Of a stretch of 64,000 nucleotides of DNA, positions 28,922 to 37,723 are shown one piece after another. This DNA comes from an uncultured Lentisphaeria bacterium (GTDB taxonomy: Bacteria > Verrucomicrobiota > Lentisphaeria > Victivallales > Victivallaceae): contig CASFVA010000013.1 of NCBI GenBank assembly GCA_949298075.1, positions 1-64,000 on the forward strand, in the 5' to 3' direction. Position numbers and translations under genes: made by a program. Within the stretch, counting starts at the first letter, position 1, and each line of letters starts with the position of its first letter. The notes beneath the pieces were generated by a model, which did not search any database, was not told the DNA's origin, and saw only the letters and a list, made by a program, of their open reading frames with translations.

Positions 28922-29455
28922 TTACTTGACCGCCGCCAATGTGACTTCCACCCGGTAGGTCTGGCCATTCTGCATTTTAATTGAGGTACTTAACATCTGT
29001 TCCAGGGCAATAACGACCCCGACAGCACCATCCGTCCCCTCAATTGCCCGCGGCGGATTGGCGCGCGGGCCATAGAATCCGACCGGCAATGAAGTCTTGG
29101 GATTGATTTCAGCATCGGCCAGCAATTCCTTGCCGTTGACTTTGAACGAAGTCACTGCCAGCGACTCCGGGGTATTCTTGTTGAGTCCGATCATGAAGCT
29201 CAGCCGGCAGTCCGCCAGCGCCTTGAATTCGGAAACCAGGGTGGTCGCCACAGATCCTACTTTGAAGCTCGACCACTGCCGATTCGGATTATCCGGCTGG
29301 GAACCGGTAAGTCCGTAAGTTACCAGTCCATCGCCGGTGACCGCCTCATACTGCGCCACTCCCGGTTTCCGGGAATCAATGATGAAACGGGCGCTGGCAT
29401 CCGCGTACACCGCCGTCGCCACCAATACTGCAACCGCCATCAGAAAAGCTTTCAT
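28922..29455 (-). CDS. Small secreted protein, copy 1 of the tandem family
   Basis: 177 residues. Signal peptide MKAFLMAVAVLVATAVYA; then ARFIIDSRKPGVAQYEAV, GLTGSQPDNPNRQW, EFKALADCRLSFMIGL, SLAVTSFKVNGKELL, and a C-terminus QNGQTYRVEVTLAAVK. It is closer to copy 3 than to copy 2. The start at 29455 follows AGGAGGTG; an open frame to 29509 lacks a site and would bury the signal peptide. It lies 50 bp after a lyase paralogue, so dosage and timing follow that enzyme. Function unknown. Confidence 0.87.
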   Translation of the reverse strand: MKAFLMAVAVLVATAVYADASARFIIDSRKPGVAQYEAVTGDGLVTYGLTGSQPDNPNRQWSSFKVGSVATTLVSEFKALADCRLSFMIGLNKNTPESLAVTSFKVNGKELLADAEINPKTSLPVGFYGPRANPPRAIEGTDGAVGVVIALEQMLSTSIKMQNGQTYRVEVTLAAVK

Positions 29456-29505
29456 GCTCACCTCCTGTTTGATATTTACCCCAGCCGCAACATGCGGATC
29501 CGGAC

Positions 29506-31521
29506 TCACTTGAAATTAAGTTCATCAACCCCGCCGCCGATGTCGGCGGTCAGCCGATTGCCGTTCAGGCTGATCCGGTCGGTGCGGCCGGCCAGCTCGA
29601 CGGTCACGGCATCCGGACCGCCGGAACACTTGAACTGCGCGCCGGCTCCCGCCTTTTCCGGGAAAAACACGGTAGCCACGTTCCAGTCCGGAATCTTCTC
29701 CTTCGGATAAAGCTGCAGCTCAAAGCTGCTCCCCGGTTTGCCCTCATTGGCGCCGCCCGGCTCGTAGGAGTAGCGGGAATGGAAAATCGACGGCGAAATC
29801 CTGCTCTGCATCTCCCCGTCGCCGAAGGCGAAAATCCGCATTGTGGCCCGGGGCCGCGTCAGCTGCCAGGCATTGTCGCCGACCGCCTTGAATTGCGCCT
29901 TGCCGTCGAAGTTGTTGAAGTGGAAATAGCTGTCGAACCGGTGCGGTTTGTTTCCGGCAATCCGGTCAAACACCACAAAATAGCCGGGATCACGCACGTA
30001 AACCACCGCCCTCAGTGCGGTCGATAATTTCGGTTTGTAGCACTGAGCCGCTTCGGAGACAATCATGTCACAGTTTTTGCCGCTCTGCTCTCCGACTACC
30101 TCGGAGTGAGGCTTGCCGACCTCGCCGAAACTCCCCACCCGGTGGAAGAACAGCTGATTGCGGCCATCCACCGTGATGGCGTTGTTTGCTCGGGTAGTGA
30201 CATTCCAATCTTTGTGGACCTTGCCGCGGTAACTGGAGTGGCCGGGGGCCACCAGCAGATATTCGCCGTGAGCCGCCATGGCAATGCCGTTGCGAGCCGC
30301 CCGGTCGTGACCGAAGGGAACAACGGTGTCGCCGGAAAGCAGCACAAACACCGTACTGTCCGGAGTCCAGCCGCTGCGGATATAGTTTTCGCCGTTGTCA
30401 AAGCAGCGCAGCAGCGGCAGTTTTGCCGGATCCTCGCCCTTGGGCAGCTTCGAGGAAAGCATCAGCAACGTGAAATCCAGCGTCATCGGATTTACCTTGA
30501 AACCATGCTGTTCGGCAAAACCGACCGCGTACGGATTGCCGGTCAGAAACGCCAGCGTGTAAGACTCCGTGCCGCCAGGATTGACTTTCTGCTGACCGTC
30601 GCGCAGCATGATTTTCCAGATGAAGTCATCCTTGCTGGAAAACACCTGCGGGTAGACAATGTACTCAGCGGATTTGCCCATCGCGCTTTGGGTGAACACC
30701 GCTTTACGTTCTTCCGGACTCATCGCCGCCGCCGCTCCGCGCAACACTCCGGCCGGGTAGGAAAAATACTGGGGACCCTCGCCATAGCTGCCGTCTTTTT
30801 CAAAGCAGACGTCAAGATAGTTTTTGAGATGCATGGCCATACGGTCGGTGGTTTTGGGATCTTTCACAAACTTGGAAGCCAAATAAACCCCGTCGCCGAT
30901 TACCGCATACCAGTTGTTGATGTCTTTGCTCCGATACTTTTTTTCAATGAATTTCAGGCACGGACCAATGCCCTTTTCCTTAATGGCGGCATCGAGCCTG
31001 GCCCGCTCTTCAGCAGTAAAGCAGCGGTTGGCCAGGTCGAGGCCGGGAATGATCCGGTTGAGCATGTCCCCGGTCTGAAGCGATCCCATGCCCAGTTTGG
31101 CCATCTCAGGAAAACGCTCGATATGCAGCCAGTAGTTCAGCGGCCGGTCGGCCAGCTCCAGCGCCTTGTCGCGGATGAATTTGCCGACCTCCGGGTTGCC
31201 GGTCAGAAAATAGACCAGTCCGCTCGACTGGAACGTCACCCGGAAAATTTCTTCGGTGTAGTTACCGTTGCCACGCGGGAAAGAATTGGTATTGACCTGC
31301 TTCACCACTCCGCCGGCCATGCGCCGGAACAGTGCCTGCCCGGCCGGATCATTGGCACAGAAGTCCGCCAGCTTGCGCAGAAGTTCCGGTGTGTAAACCC
31401 GCGTTCCCTCCGCCGAAGCGTAAGCGTGCTTGAGGTCGATCTTGAGGTCTTTCTGCGACAGAGCCGAAGCGGTGAAAACCAGCCCCAGAACCATCAGCGC
31501 AGCCACAATGCTTTTTCTCAT
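29506..31521 (-). CDS. Secreted heparinase II/III-family protein, paralogue D
   Basis: 671 residues. Signal peptide MRKSIVAALMVLGLVFTASA, toroid domain to about residue 330 (NNWYAVIGDGVYLASKF; EKDGSYGEGPQYFSYP with the conserved DGSY...EG..Y), then a beta-sandwich. The sandwich has PFGHDRAARNGIAMAAHGEYLL and TTRANNAITVDGRNQ. In typical members the last segment reads HN.(V/I).VDG; here the histidine is replaced by asparagine, as in the other three paralogues, so the catalytic set may differ. The C-terminal 100 residues are almost identical to paralogue C, showing recent duplication. The start at 31521 follows AAGGTGG. Substrate unknown, probably a uronic-acid glycan. Confidence 0.85.
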   Translation of the reverse strand: MRKSIVAALMVLGLVFTASALSQKDLKIDLKHAYASAEGTRVYTPELLRKLADFCANDPAGQALFRRMAGGVVKQVNTNSFPRGNGNYTEEIFRVTFQSSGLVYFLTGNPEVGKFIRDKALELADRPLNYWLHIERFPEMAKLGMGSLQTGDMLNRIIPGLDLANRCFTAEERARLDAAIKEKGIGPCLKFIEKKYRSKDINNWYAVIGDGVYLASKFVKDPKTTDRMAMHLKNYLDVCFEKDGSYGEGPQYFSYPAGVLRGAAAAMSPEERKAVFTQSAMGKSAEYIVYPQVFSSKDDFIWKIMLRDGQQKVNPGGTESYTLAFLTGNPYAVGFAEQHGFKVNPMTLDFTLLMLSSKLPKGEDPAKLPLLRCFDNGENYIRSGWTPDSTVFVLLSGDTVVPFGHDRAARNGIAMAAHGEYLLVAPGHSSYRGKVHKDWNVTTRANNAITVDGRNQLFFHRVGSFGEVGKPHSEVVGEQSGKNCDMIVSEAAQCYKPKLSTALRAVVYVRDPGYFVVFDRIAGNKPHRFDSYFHFNNFDGKAQFKAVGDNAWQLTRPRATMRIFAFGDGEMQSRISPSIFHSRYSYEPGGANEGKPGSSFELQLYPKEKIPDWNVATVFFPEKAGAGAQFKCSGGPDAVTVELAGRTDRISLNGNRLTADIGGGVDELNFK

Positions 31522-31541
31522 GTTGACCACCTTGTTTTATA

Positions 31542-33563
31542 TTATTTTTGAGGGAAAGTCACATCATCAACCGTCCCGCCGATGTCGGCGGTCAGCCGGT
31601 TGCCGTTCAGACTGATCCGGTCGGTGCGGCCGGCCAGCTCGACGGTCACGACATCCGGACCGCCGGAACACTTGAACTGCGCGCCGGCTCCCGCTTTTTC
31701 CGGGAAAAACACGGTCGCCACGTTCCAGGCCGGAATCTCCTCCTTCGGATAAAGCTGCAGCTCAATGCCGGTTCCCGGCTTGGAGGCGTCGCCCACCTTC
31801 GGACTGTATGCGTAACGGGTGTGAAAAATCGACGGCGAAATCCTGCTCTGCATCTCCCCGTCGCCAAAGGCGAAAATCCGCATCGCGGCCCGGGGCCGCG
31901 TCAGCTGCCAGGCGTTGTCGCCGACCGCTTTGAACTGCGCCTTGCCGTCGAAGTTGTTGAAATGGAAATAGCTGTCGAACCGGTGCGGTTTTTCACCGAC
32001 CATCCGGTCAAACACCACAAAATAGCCGGGATCGCGCACGTAAACCACCGCCCGCAGCGCGGTCGAGAATTTCGGTTTGTAGCACTGGGCCGCTTCGGAG
32101 ACAATCATGTCACAGTTTTTGCCGCTCAGCTGACCGACCACTTCCGAGTGCGAGGGTCCCTCTTCACCGAATTTGCCGACCTTGCGGTAAAACAGCTGGC
32201 TGCGCCCATCCACCGTAATGGCGTTGTTGGCCCGGGTGGTGGCATCCCAGTCGGTATGCACCCGGCTCCGGTAGCTGGTGTGACCGGGGCCGACCAGCAG
32301 GTATTCGCCGTGTGCGGCAAAAGCAATGCCGTTGCGCGCCGCCCGGTCGTGGCCGAACGGCACAATGGTGTCACCGGAAAGCATCACGAACACCGTGCTG
32401 TCCGGCCCCCAGCCGCTGCGGATGTAGTTTTCACCGTTCTCAAAGCAGCGCAGCAGCGGCAGCGTCTCCAGCGGACGGGCTTCAGGGACCTGCGAGGAGA
32501 GCCGGATCAACGCAAAATCCAGCGACGACGGACGGAGTTCGAAGCCATGGGCCTCGGCAAAACCGACCGCCACCGGGTGGCCGGCCACCAGAGCCAGCAT
32601 CCAGGCGTCGCCGCTGCTGCCGCGTACCCGCTGCTGACCGTCGCGGAGCATGATTTTCCAAATGCTTTTCTCACCGCTCACAAAAACCTGCGGATAGGGG
32701 AAATATTCCGCAGACTTTGCCAGCGCGCTGGATTTGAACACCGCGTCCCGTTCCGCCGGCGTCATCGCCCCCGCCGCTCCCTTGAAGACCGAGAGCGGAT
32801 AGGTGAGGTACTGGGGACCCTCGCCGTAGCTGCCGTCTTTTTCAAAGCAGACTTCCAGATAATTTTTGATGTGCATAATGGCGCGTTCGGCGGCCTTTGG
32901 GTCGCGGATGAATTTGGCGCCGAGATAGACGCCGTTGCCGACGACAGCGTGATGGTTCTGCACGGACTTCTTGCGGTAGCCCTCCTCAAGGAACTTCAGG
33001 CAGGGGATCACCGCCTTGTCCCGGATGGCGGCATCGAGTTTGGCGCGTTCCTCCGGAGTAAAGCAGCCGTTGGCCAGATCAAGGCCGGGAACGCCCCGGT
33101 TGAGGATTTCACCGGTCTGCAGCTCACCCACGCCCCGCCGGGCGGTATTGGGATAACGCTCTTCATGCAACCAGTAGCCCAGCGGTTTGTCCGCCAGTTC
33201 CAATGCCTTGTCATGGATGAATTTGCCGACCTCGGGGTTGCCGGTCAGAAAATAGATCAGTCCGGTCGCCTGAAACGTCACCCTGAAAATTTCCTCGGTG
33301 TAGTTGCGGTTGGGAGGATAATCCCAGCTGTTCACCTGTTTTGCCGCGTCGGCCGCCATGCGCCTGAAAAGCGCCTGACCGGCGGGATCATTCGCGCAGA
33401 AATCCGCCAGTCTGCGCAAAAGTTCCGGCGTATAGACCCGCGTGCCTTCCGCCGCCGCGTACGCGTGCTTGAGATCAATTTTCAGCTCTTTGGGATTGAC
33501 CCGCTGAGCCGCCGTCAGACTCAATGCCGTCAGCACCGAACAGAACAACAGCAGTTTTTTCAT
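31542..33563 (-). CDS. Secreted heparinase II/III-family protein, paralogue C
   Basis: 673 residues. Signal peptide MKKLLLFCSVLTALSLTAA; toroid domain with NHHAVVGNGVYLGAKF and EKDGSYGEGPQYLTYP; sandwich domain with PFGHDRAARNGIAFAAHGEYLL and TTRANNAITVDGRSQ. As in its neighbours the HN motif is NN. It is the closest relative of paralogue D throughout, and nearly the same from the FHFNNFDGKAQFKAVGDNAW segment to the end. The start follows AGGAG. It sits 20 bp upstream of paralogue D and 28 bp downstream of paralogue B. Confidence 0.85.
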   Translation of the reverse strand: MKKLLLFCSVLTALSLTAAQRVNPKELKIDLKHAYAAAEGTRVYTPELLRRLADFCANDPAGQALFRRMAADAAKQVNSWDYPPNRNYTEEIFRVTFQATGLIYFLTGNPEVGKFIHDKALELADKPLGYWLHEERYPNTARRGVGELQTGEILNRGVPGLDLANGCFTPEERAKLDAAIRDKAVIPCLKFLEEGYRKKSVQNHHAVVGNGVYLGAKFIRDPKAAERAIMHIKNYLEVCFEKDGSYGEGPQYLTYPLSVFKGAAGAMTPAERDAVFKSSALAKSAEYFPYPQVFVSGEKSIWKIMLRDGQQRVRGSSGDAWMLALVAGHPVAVGFAEAHGFELRPSSLDFALIRLSSQVPEARPLETLPLLRCFENGENYIRSGWGPDSTVFVMLSGDTIVPFGHDRAARNGIAFAAHGEYLLVGPGHTSYRSRVHTDWDATTRANNAITVDGRSQLFYRKVGKFGEEGPSHSEVVGQLSGKNCDMIVSEAAQCYKPKFSTALRAVVYVRDPGYFVVFDRMVGEKPHRFDSYFHFNNFDGKAQFKAVGDNAWQLTRPRAAMRIFAFGDGEMQSRISPSIFHTRYAYSPKVGDASKPGTGIELQLYPKEEIPAWNVATVFFPEKAGAGAQFKCSGGPDVVTVELAGRTDRISLNGNRLTADIGGTVDDVTFPQK

Positions 33564-33591
33564 GTTTCTCCTGATGGTTGAGGTTTTATGG

Positions 33592-35625
33592 TTAAGGCAA
33601 ATTCAAATCGACATATTCCGCCGCGCCGCCGATATTGGCGGTCAGTCGGCGACCGGTCAGGTCGAAACGGTCCGTGCGGCCGGCCAGCTCCACCTGCAGC
33701 GAAACACCGTCACCCCGGCATTTGAAAGGAGCGTCCCTGCCGGCCTTCTGCGGAAAAAACGCCGTGACGACGTTCCACTTTCGGGATTTGTCCACCGGGG
33801 AAAGCTGCAATTCAAAACTGCTGCCGGGCTTGCCGGTCCGCGGACCGTCCGGACGGTATTCGTAAACGTGGTGCAGGATGCCGGGGTTGATCCGAACTCC
33901 GGTCGGCTCTCGGGCGGCAAAATAAGTACGCAGCGAGGCCCCGGGCCGGCTGTGCAGAAAATTGTTGGAATCCAGCTGGAGAAACCTGCCCTGATTGAAA
34001 AGGTTGCTGAAATGGAAATAGCTGTCAAACCGGTGCGGTTCCGGAGTTTCAATCCGGTCAAACACCACATAATATCCCGGATCACGCACGTAAACCACCG
34101 CCCGCAGCGCGGTTTCCACCGCCGGCTTGTAACATTTCGCCGCCTCGCTGGCCAGAAAATCAACCTTGTCCCCCATCCGGGCGGCCGCTACCCGGGCCAC
34201 CGGCGTGCCGATTTCGGAAAACGGCCCCTGCCGCACCGGATATAGCTGGCTGCGGCCGTCAATGGTGATGCAGTTGCTCCCCCTCGTGGTGTGATCCCAC
34301 TCCCGGCAGGTACGCCCGCGATAACTGGAGTGACCGGGATTGACCAGCAGATATTCACCGTAAGCGGCGATGACAATGCCGTTGCGAACCGGCCGGTCGT
34401 GGCCGAAACCGGGCTTGCCCGGTCCGCCGGAGAGCAGGGCGAACACCAGGCCGCCGTTGTCGAAATTTTCCCGCAGATAGACTTCGCCATTGGAAAAACA
34501 GCGCAGCCGGGGCAATTGATCGAGGCTGACCGGAACTATGTCGTTGTCGGCCTCGGCCCGCAGCAGATTCAGCAGCGGATTGAAGACCACCGCGCCGCGC
34601 CCGAACTTTCTGAAATACCCCGCCAGCACCGGATCCCGGCAGATCAGCATGAGCGCAGCCAGCGAATCGTTGGCGTGAGCGCGAAACTGGGCGTTGTCCC
34701 GGAAATGGGGACGGATGTAAAGGTCATCCTTTCCCCCGTTGAACACCATCGAATAGAGCGCATAGGTTCCGATTTTGCGGATCGGCCCCCGGTTGAACAG
34801 CTCATCGCGTTCCGCCGGAGTCAGCAGCACCGCCGCCCGTGTGAAATTGCTGACCGGATAAAGCAGATACCCCGGTCCCTCGTAATAACTGCCGTCGTCT
34901 TCCACACTGTGTTCAATCCAGCGCTCCAAATAGCCCACGGCCTCGTCAAACGCCGCCCGGTCTCCGGTGAATTTCGCCGCGTACATCATGCCGGTGGCAA
35001 TGTTGACCAGCCAGTTGTTGAATTTCCCCGGCTTCAGACAGCGTTCCCGGTAATAGCGCCGGCTCGGCTCAATGCCTTTAGCCTTCACCGCCCGGTTGAC
35101 CGCCTCCAGCTCAGATGCGGTGAAAGCGTCGCGGGCGAGATCGACCCCGCCGAGCAGGGAATAGAGCAGCTGCCCGGTCCGCAGGGTGGCAATGCCCTTT
35201 TCTGCATCATGGGGGAACCGTTCCTCGTGCAGCCAGAATCCCAACGGCCTGGCGACCACGGCCATGGTGCGTTCGCGGATGAAGCGGCCCAGCTCCGGAT
35301 TGCCGCTGAAGAGATAGATGAAGCCCGGCCGAATCAGATTCACCGCATAAATATATTCCTCGCCGTTCCGGGGAGTGAAATCCCCCCGATTGACCAGCTC
35401 GGCCGTCTCCTGACACCAGCGCCGGTAAATACGCCGGCCGGCCGGATCTTCAAGATAGAAGCGGGCGACCTTGCGAAGCGCGTCAGCCGGATAGAGGCGC
35501 GACAGCTCCGCCATTTTATCCGTCCGGTCAAGCCGGATCGCCAGATCCTCCGGGCAAAGCGCTGCCGCCGCTCCCAGCAGCGGCAGCGCAAGCATCGCCG
35601 CGATCAGACTGGCGCCAAATCTCAT
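33592..35625 (-). CDS. Secreted heparinase II/III-family protein, paralogue B
   Basis: 677 residues. Signal peptide MRFGASLIAAMLALPLLGAAAA. The toroid has FNNWLVNIATGMMYAAKF and EDDGSYYEGPGYLLYP; the sandwich has GFGHDRPVRNGIVIAAYGEYLL and TTRGSNCITIDGRSQ, where the usual histidine position is serine. It is more distant from C and D than they are from each other. The start codon overlaps the end of paralogue A by four bases (ATGA), which couples translation of the two. A secreted glycan lyase is the best call, with substrate unknown. Confidence 0.83.
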   Translation of the reverse strand: MRFGASLIAAMLALPLLGAAAALCPEDLAIRLDRTDKMAELSRLYPADALRKVARFYLEDPAGRRIYRRWCQETAELVNRGDFTPRNGEEYIYAVNLIRPGFIYLFSGNPELGRFIRERTMAVVARPLGFWLHEERFPHDAEKGIATLRTGQLLYSLLGGVDLARDAFTASELEAVNRAVKAKGIEPSRRYYRERCLKPGKFNNWLVNIATGMMYAAKFTGDRAAFDEAVGYLERWIEHSVEDDGSYYEGPGYLLYPVSNFTRAAVLLTPAERDELFNRGPIRKIGTYALYSMVFNGGKDDLYIRPHFRDNAQFRAHANDSLAALMLICRDPVLAGYFRKFGRGAVVFNPLLNLLRAEADNDIVPVSLDQLPRLRCFSNGEVYLRENFDNGGLVFALLSGGPGKPGFGHDRPVRNGIVIAAYGEYLLVNPGHSSYRGRTCREWDHTTRGSNCITIDGRSQLYPVRQGPFSEIGTPVARVAAARMGDKVDFLASEAAKCYKPAVETALRAVVYVRDPGYYVVFDRIETPEPHRFDSYFHFSNLFNQGRFLQLDSNNFLHSRPGASLRTYFAAREPTGVRINPGILHHVYEYRPDGPRTGKPGSSFELQLSPVDKSRKWNVVTAFFPQKAGRDAPFKCRGDGVSLQVELAGRTDRFDLTGRRLTANIGGAAEYVDLNLP

Positions 35626-37658
35626 TTCAATTCCTTTCCGGGCCGGAGCATTCCCGACGGAAAGTCAACTGTCTCGATTTTTCCGCCAATATCGGCAGTC
35701 AGCCGGCCGCCATCCAGCGTGAAACGGTCGGTACGGCCGGGCAGCCGGACGGTGAGAGTACGGCCGTCGCCGTCGCATTCGGCATTCAGGGACTGCCCTT
35801 TGGGCGCCGGGAAAAACGCGATCACGCCATCGAGCCTTCCGGCCGTCGGGTCCGGCGTCAGGCCCAGCTCAAAACTGGTTCCCGGCCGGTTGATCCGCGG
35901 GTCGTCCGGGCGGTAGGTCGGTTCGCGATGCATGACGCCGGGATTGATCTGCGAAGAGAAAGGCTGGGCGGCGGCGAAAAACACCTCCAGATCCGCCTTC
36001 GGCCGCTCCAACCGCCAGCGCCGGCGGTCCACGGCGGTAAACTTGCCCTTCTTGTCGACGTTGTTGAAATGGAACCACGAGGCAATCTCACTGCCGGGCG
36101 CCGCCGCAAACCGGTCGAACACCACAAAATAACCGGGATCGCGCACAAAAACCACCGCCCGCAGCGCCTCCCGTACCGGTTTCGGATAGCAACCGGTGGC
36201 GTCCGAGACGATGAAATCACAAAGCCGTCCGGTTTCCGCGACCAGCACCCGGGCTTCGGGAATCCCCTTCACACCGATATCCGCCACCGCTTCCGGAAAC
36301 AGCTGATTGCGGCCGTTCAAGGTGATGCAGTTGTTGGCCCGGGTGGAGGTGTCCCAGTGTGAATAGGTCCGGCTCCGGTAACTGGAACTGCCCGGCGACA
36401 CTACCAGATATTCACCGCAGGCGGCCAGCATGATGCCGTTGCGGGCCGGCCGGTCATGGGAGAAACCGGTGCGGTTGCGGCCCCCGGAGAGCAGGCCGAA
36501 GACCGCGCCGTCATCCTCCCAACCGCTGCGCAGATAGGTCTCGCCGTTGTTGAATGCCCGCAGCCGCGGCAGGCCGGTCACGGAACCGGCTTCCGGCAGC
36601 GGCAGCGCCGCCTCGAACAGGGCGAGATCCAGGGATATGTTGGGACGGGACTTGAACTTCCGGAAAAATCCGATGGCGGCAGGTTCCTGATACATAATTC
36701 CGAGCAGCCAGCTCGCCGCGCTGGCCGGCGGACCGAACTGCATTCCATCCCGGAACATGAGGCGGATGTAAGTGTTCTCAAACCGCGACAGCACCGCATT
36801 GTAGCAGAGATATTCCCAGGACCGGGCCAGATTGCTGTTTTCCAACACGTCGCGGCGCTGCTCCGGAGTCATGATCGTCACTGCCTGGGACAGCACCGAC
36901 ACCGGGTAAGTCAGATAAGAGACGCCTTCACCGTAACTGCCGTCGTCTTCGATGCATTCCGAAGTATAGCGCCTGATGTGGCCGACCGCCTCTTTCACGC
37001 CGGCCCCGTCGCCGAGCAGTTTGGCCGTGTACAGCATTCCGGAACCGACCACCAGATACCAGTTGTTGATGCTCCTGGCCCGGGAACGGGCCTTGAAGAA
37101 ATTCCGGATCGGCATCAGGCCCTTGGTGCGGAGCGTCTCCTCCAGAAACCGCTGTTCCGCCGGAGTGAAAAGTTCGCGACCCAAGTCCAGTCCCATCGCG
37201 AAGTTGTGCACCAGATGCCCCGTGATCAGTGTGGCGATCGGATGTTCGGGGTTGAACTTGAACCGGCTTTCATGCATCCAGAATCCCATCGGCCGCCGGG
37301 CGATGTCGAGCATCTTGTCGTGCAGGAATTTTCCGATTTCGGGGTCTCCGGTCAGAAACCAGATCCACGCCGGCCGCTGAAACAGCAGCGCCGAGATGTA
37401 GTCCTTGGTGTTTTTGCCCATCCGGAAATCGCCGGCGGCGGCATCCCGGGCGGCGGCGGCGGCCAGCGACCGGAACGCCTTCTGCCCGGCCGGATCCTCG
37501 GCATAAAACCGGGCCGCTTTCCGCAGTACCTCGGGTTCAAACAATTTCGACTGTTCCGCCAGCCGGTCCGCCCGCTGCAGATCGATTTTCCACTCTTTGG
37601 CCGACGCCGCCGCAAGAGTCAGCAGCATGGCGGCCAAAAATACAGTCAGAAGTTTCAC
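35622..37658 (-). CDS. Secreted heparinase II/III-family protein, paralogue A (operon head)
   Basis: 678 residues, starting with GTG at 37658 (or the GTG directly before it) after GGGGAGGG; the frame is open to 37799 but the extra residues would hide the signal peptide (VKLLTVFLAAMLLTLAAASA). Toroid: INNWYLVVGSGMLYTAKL and EDDGSYGEGVSYLTYP. Sandwich: GFSHDRPARNGIMLAACGEYLV and STRANNCITLNGRNQ, again lacking the usual histidine before the asparagine. It opens a run A-B-C-D followed by three small secreted proteins, all on one strand with gaps of 50 bp or less. No clear promoter is seen in the 65 bp before it, so it may be read from the regulator gene. Confidence 0.83.
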   Translation of the reverse strand: MKLLTVFLAAMLLTLAAASAKEWKIDLQRADRLAEQSKLFEPEVLRKAARFYAEDPAGQKAFRSLAAAAARDAAAGDFRMGKNTKDYISALLFQRPAWIWFLTGDPEIGKFLHDKMLDIARRPMGFWMHESRFKFNPEHPIATLITGHLVHNFAMGLDLGRELFTPAEQRFLEETLRTKGLMPIRNFFKARSRARSINNWYLVVGSGMLYTAKLLGDGAGVKEAVGHIRRYTSECIEDDGSYGEGVSYLTYPVSVLSQAVTIMTPEQRRDVLENSNLARSWEYLCYNAVLSRFENTYIRLMFRDGMQFGPPASAASWLLGIMYQEPAAIGFFRKFKSRPNISLDLALFEAALPLPEAGSVTGLPRLRAFNNGETYLRSGWEDDGAVFGLLSGGRNRTGFSHDRPARNGIMLAACGEYLVVSPGSSSYRSRTYSHWDTSTRANNCITLNGRNQLFPEAVADIGVKGIPEARVLVAETGRLCDFIVSDATGCYPKPVREALRAVVFVRDPGYFVVFDRFAAAPGSEIASWFHFNNVDKKGKFTAVDRRRWRLERPKADLEVFFAAAQPFSSQINPGVMHREPTYRPDDPRINRPGTSFELGLTPDPTAGRLDGVIAFFPAPKGQSLNAECDGDGRTLTVRLPGRTDRFTLDGGRLTADIGGKIETVDFPSGMLRPGKELK

Positions 37659-37723
37659 CACGTTCCCTCCCCGTTGTAAGCGCCCGGAAAATCGCTGGAA
37701 TCCGCCGGGCCGTTTGCGGTTGA

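Noticed and set aside
31548-33581. Open frame of 677 codons on the plus strand opposite lyase paralogue C
   Set aside because: It mirrors the codon pattern of the real minus-strand gene in high-GC DNA. It has no ribosome site and no family motif; the minus frame has a signal peptide and domain match. Long antisense frames over the other lyases and the beta-galactosidase were dropped for the same reason.
27806-37658. Repeated DNA across the lyase region considered as a mobile or CRISPR-type repeat
   Set aside because: The similarity follows gene and domain borders of paralogous proteins, with no inverted ends, target duplications, transposase or regular spacers.
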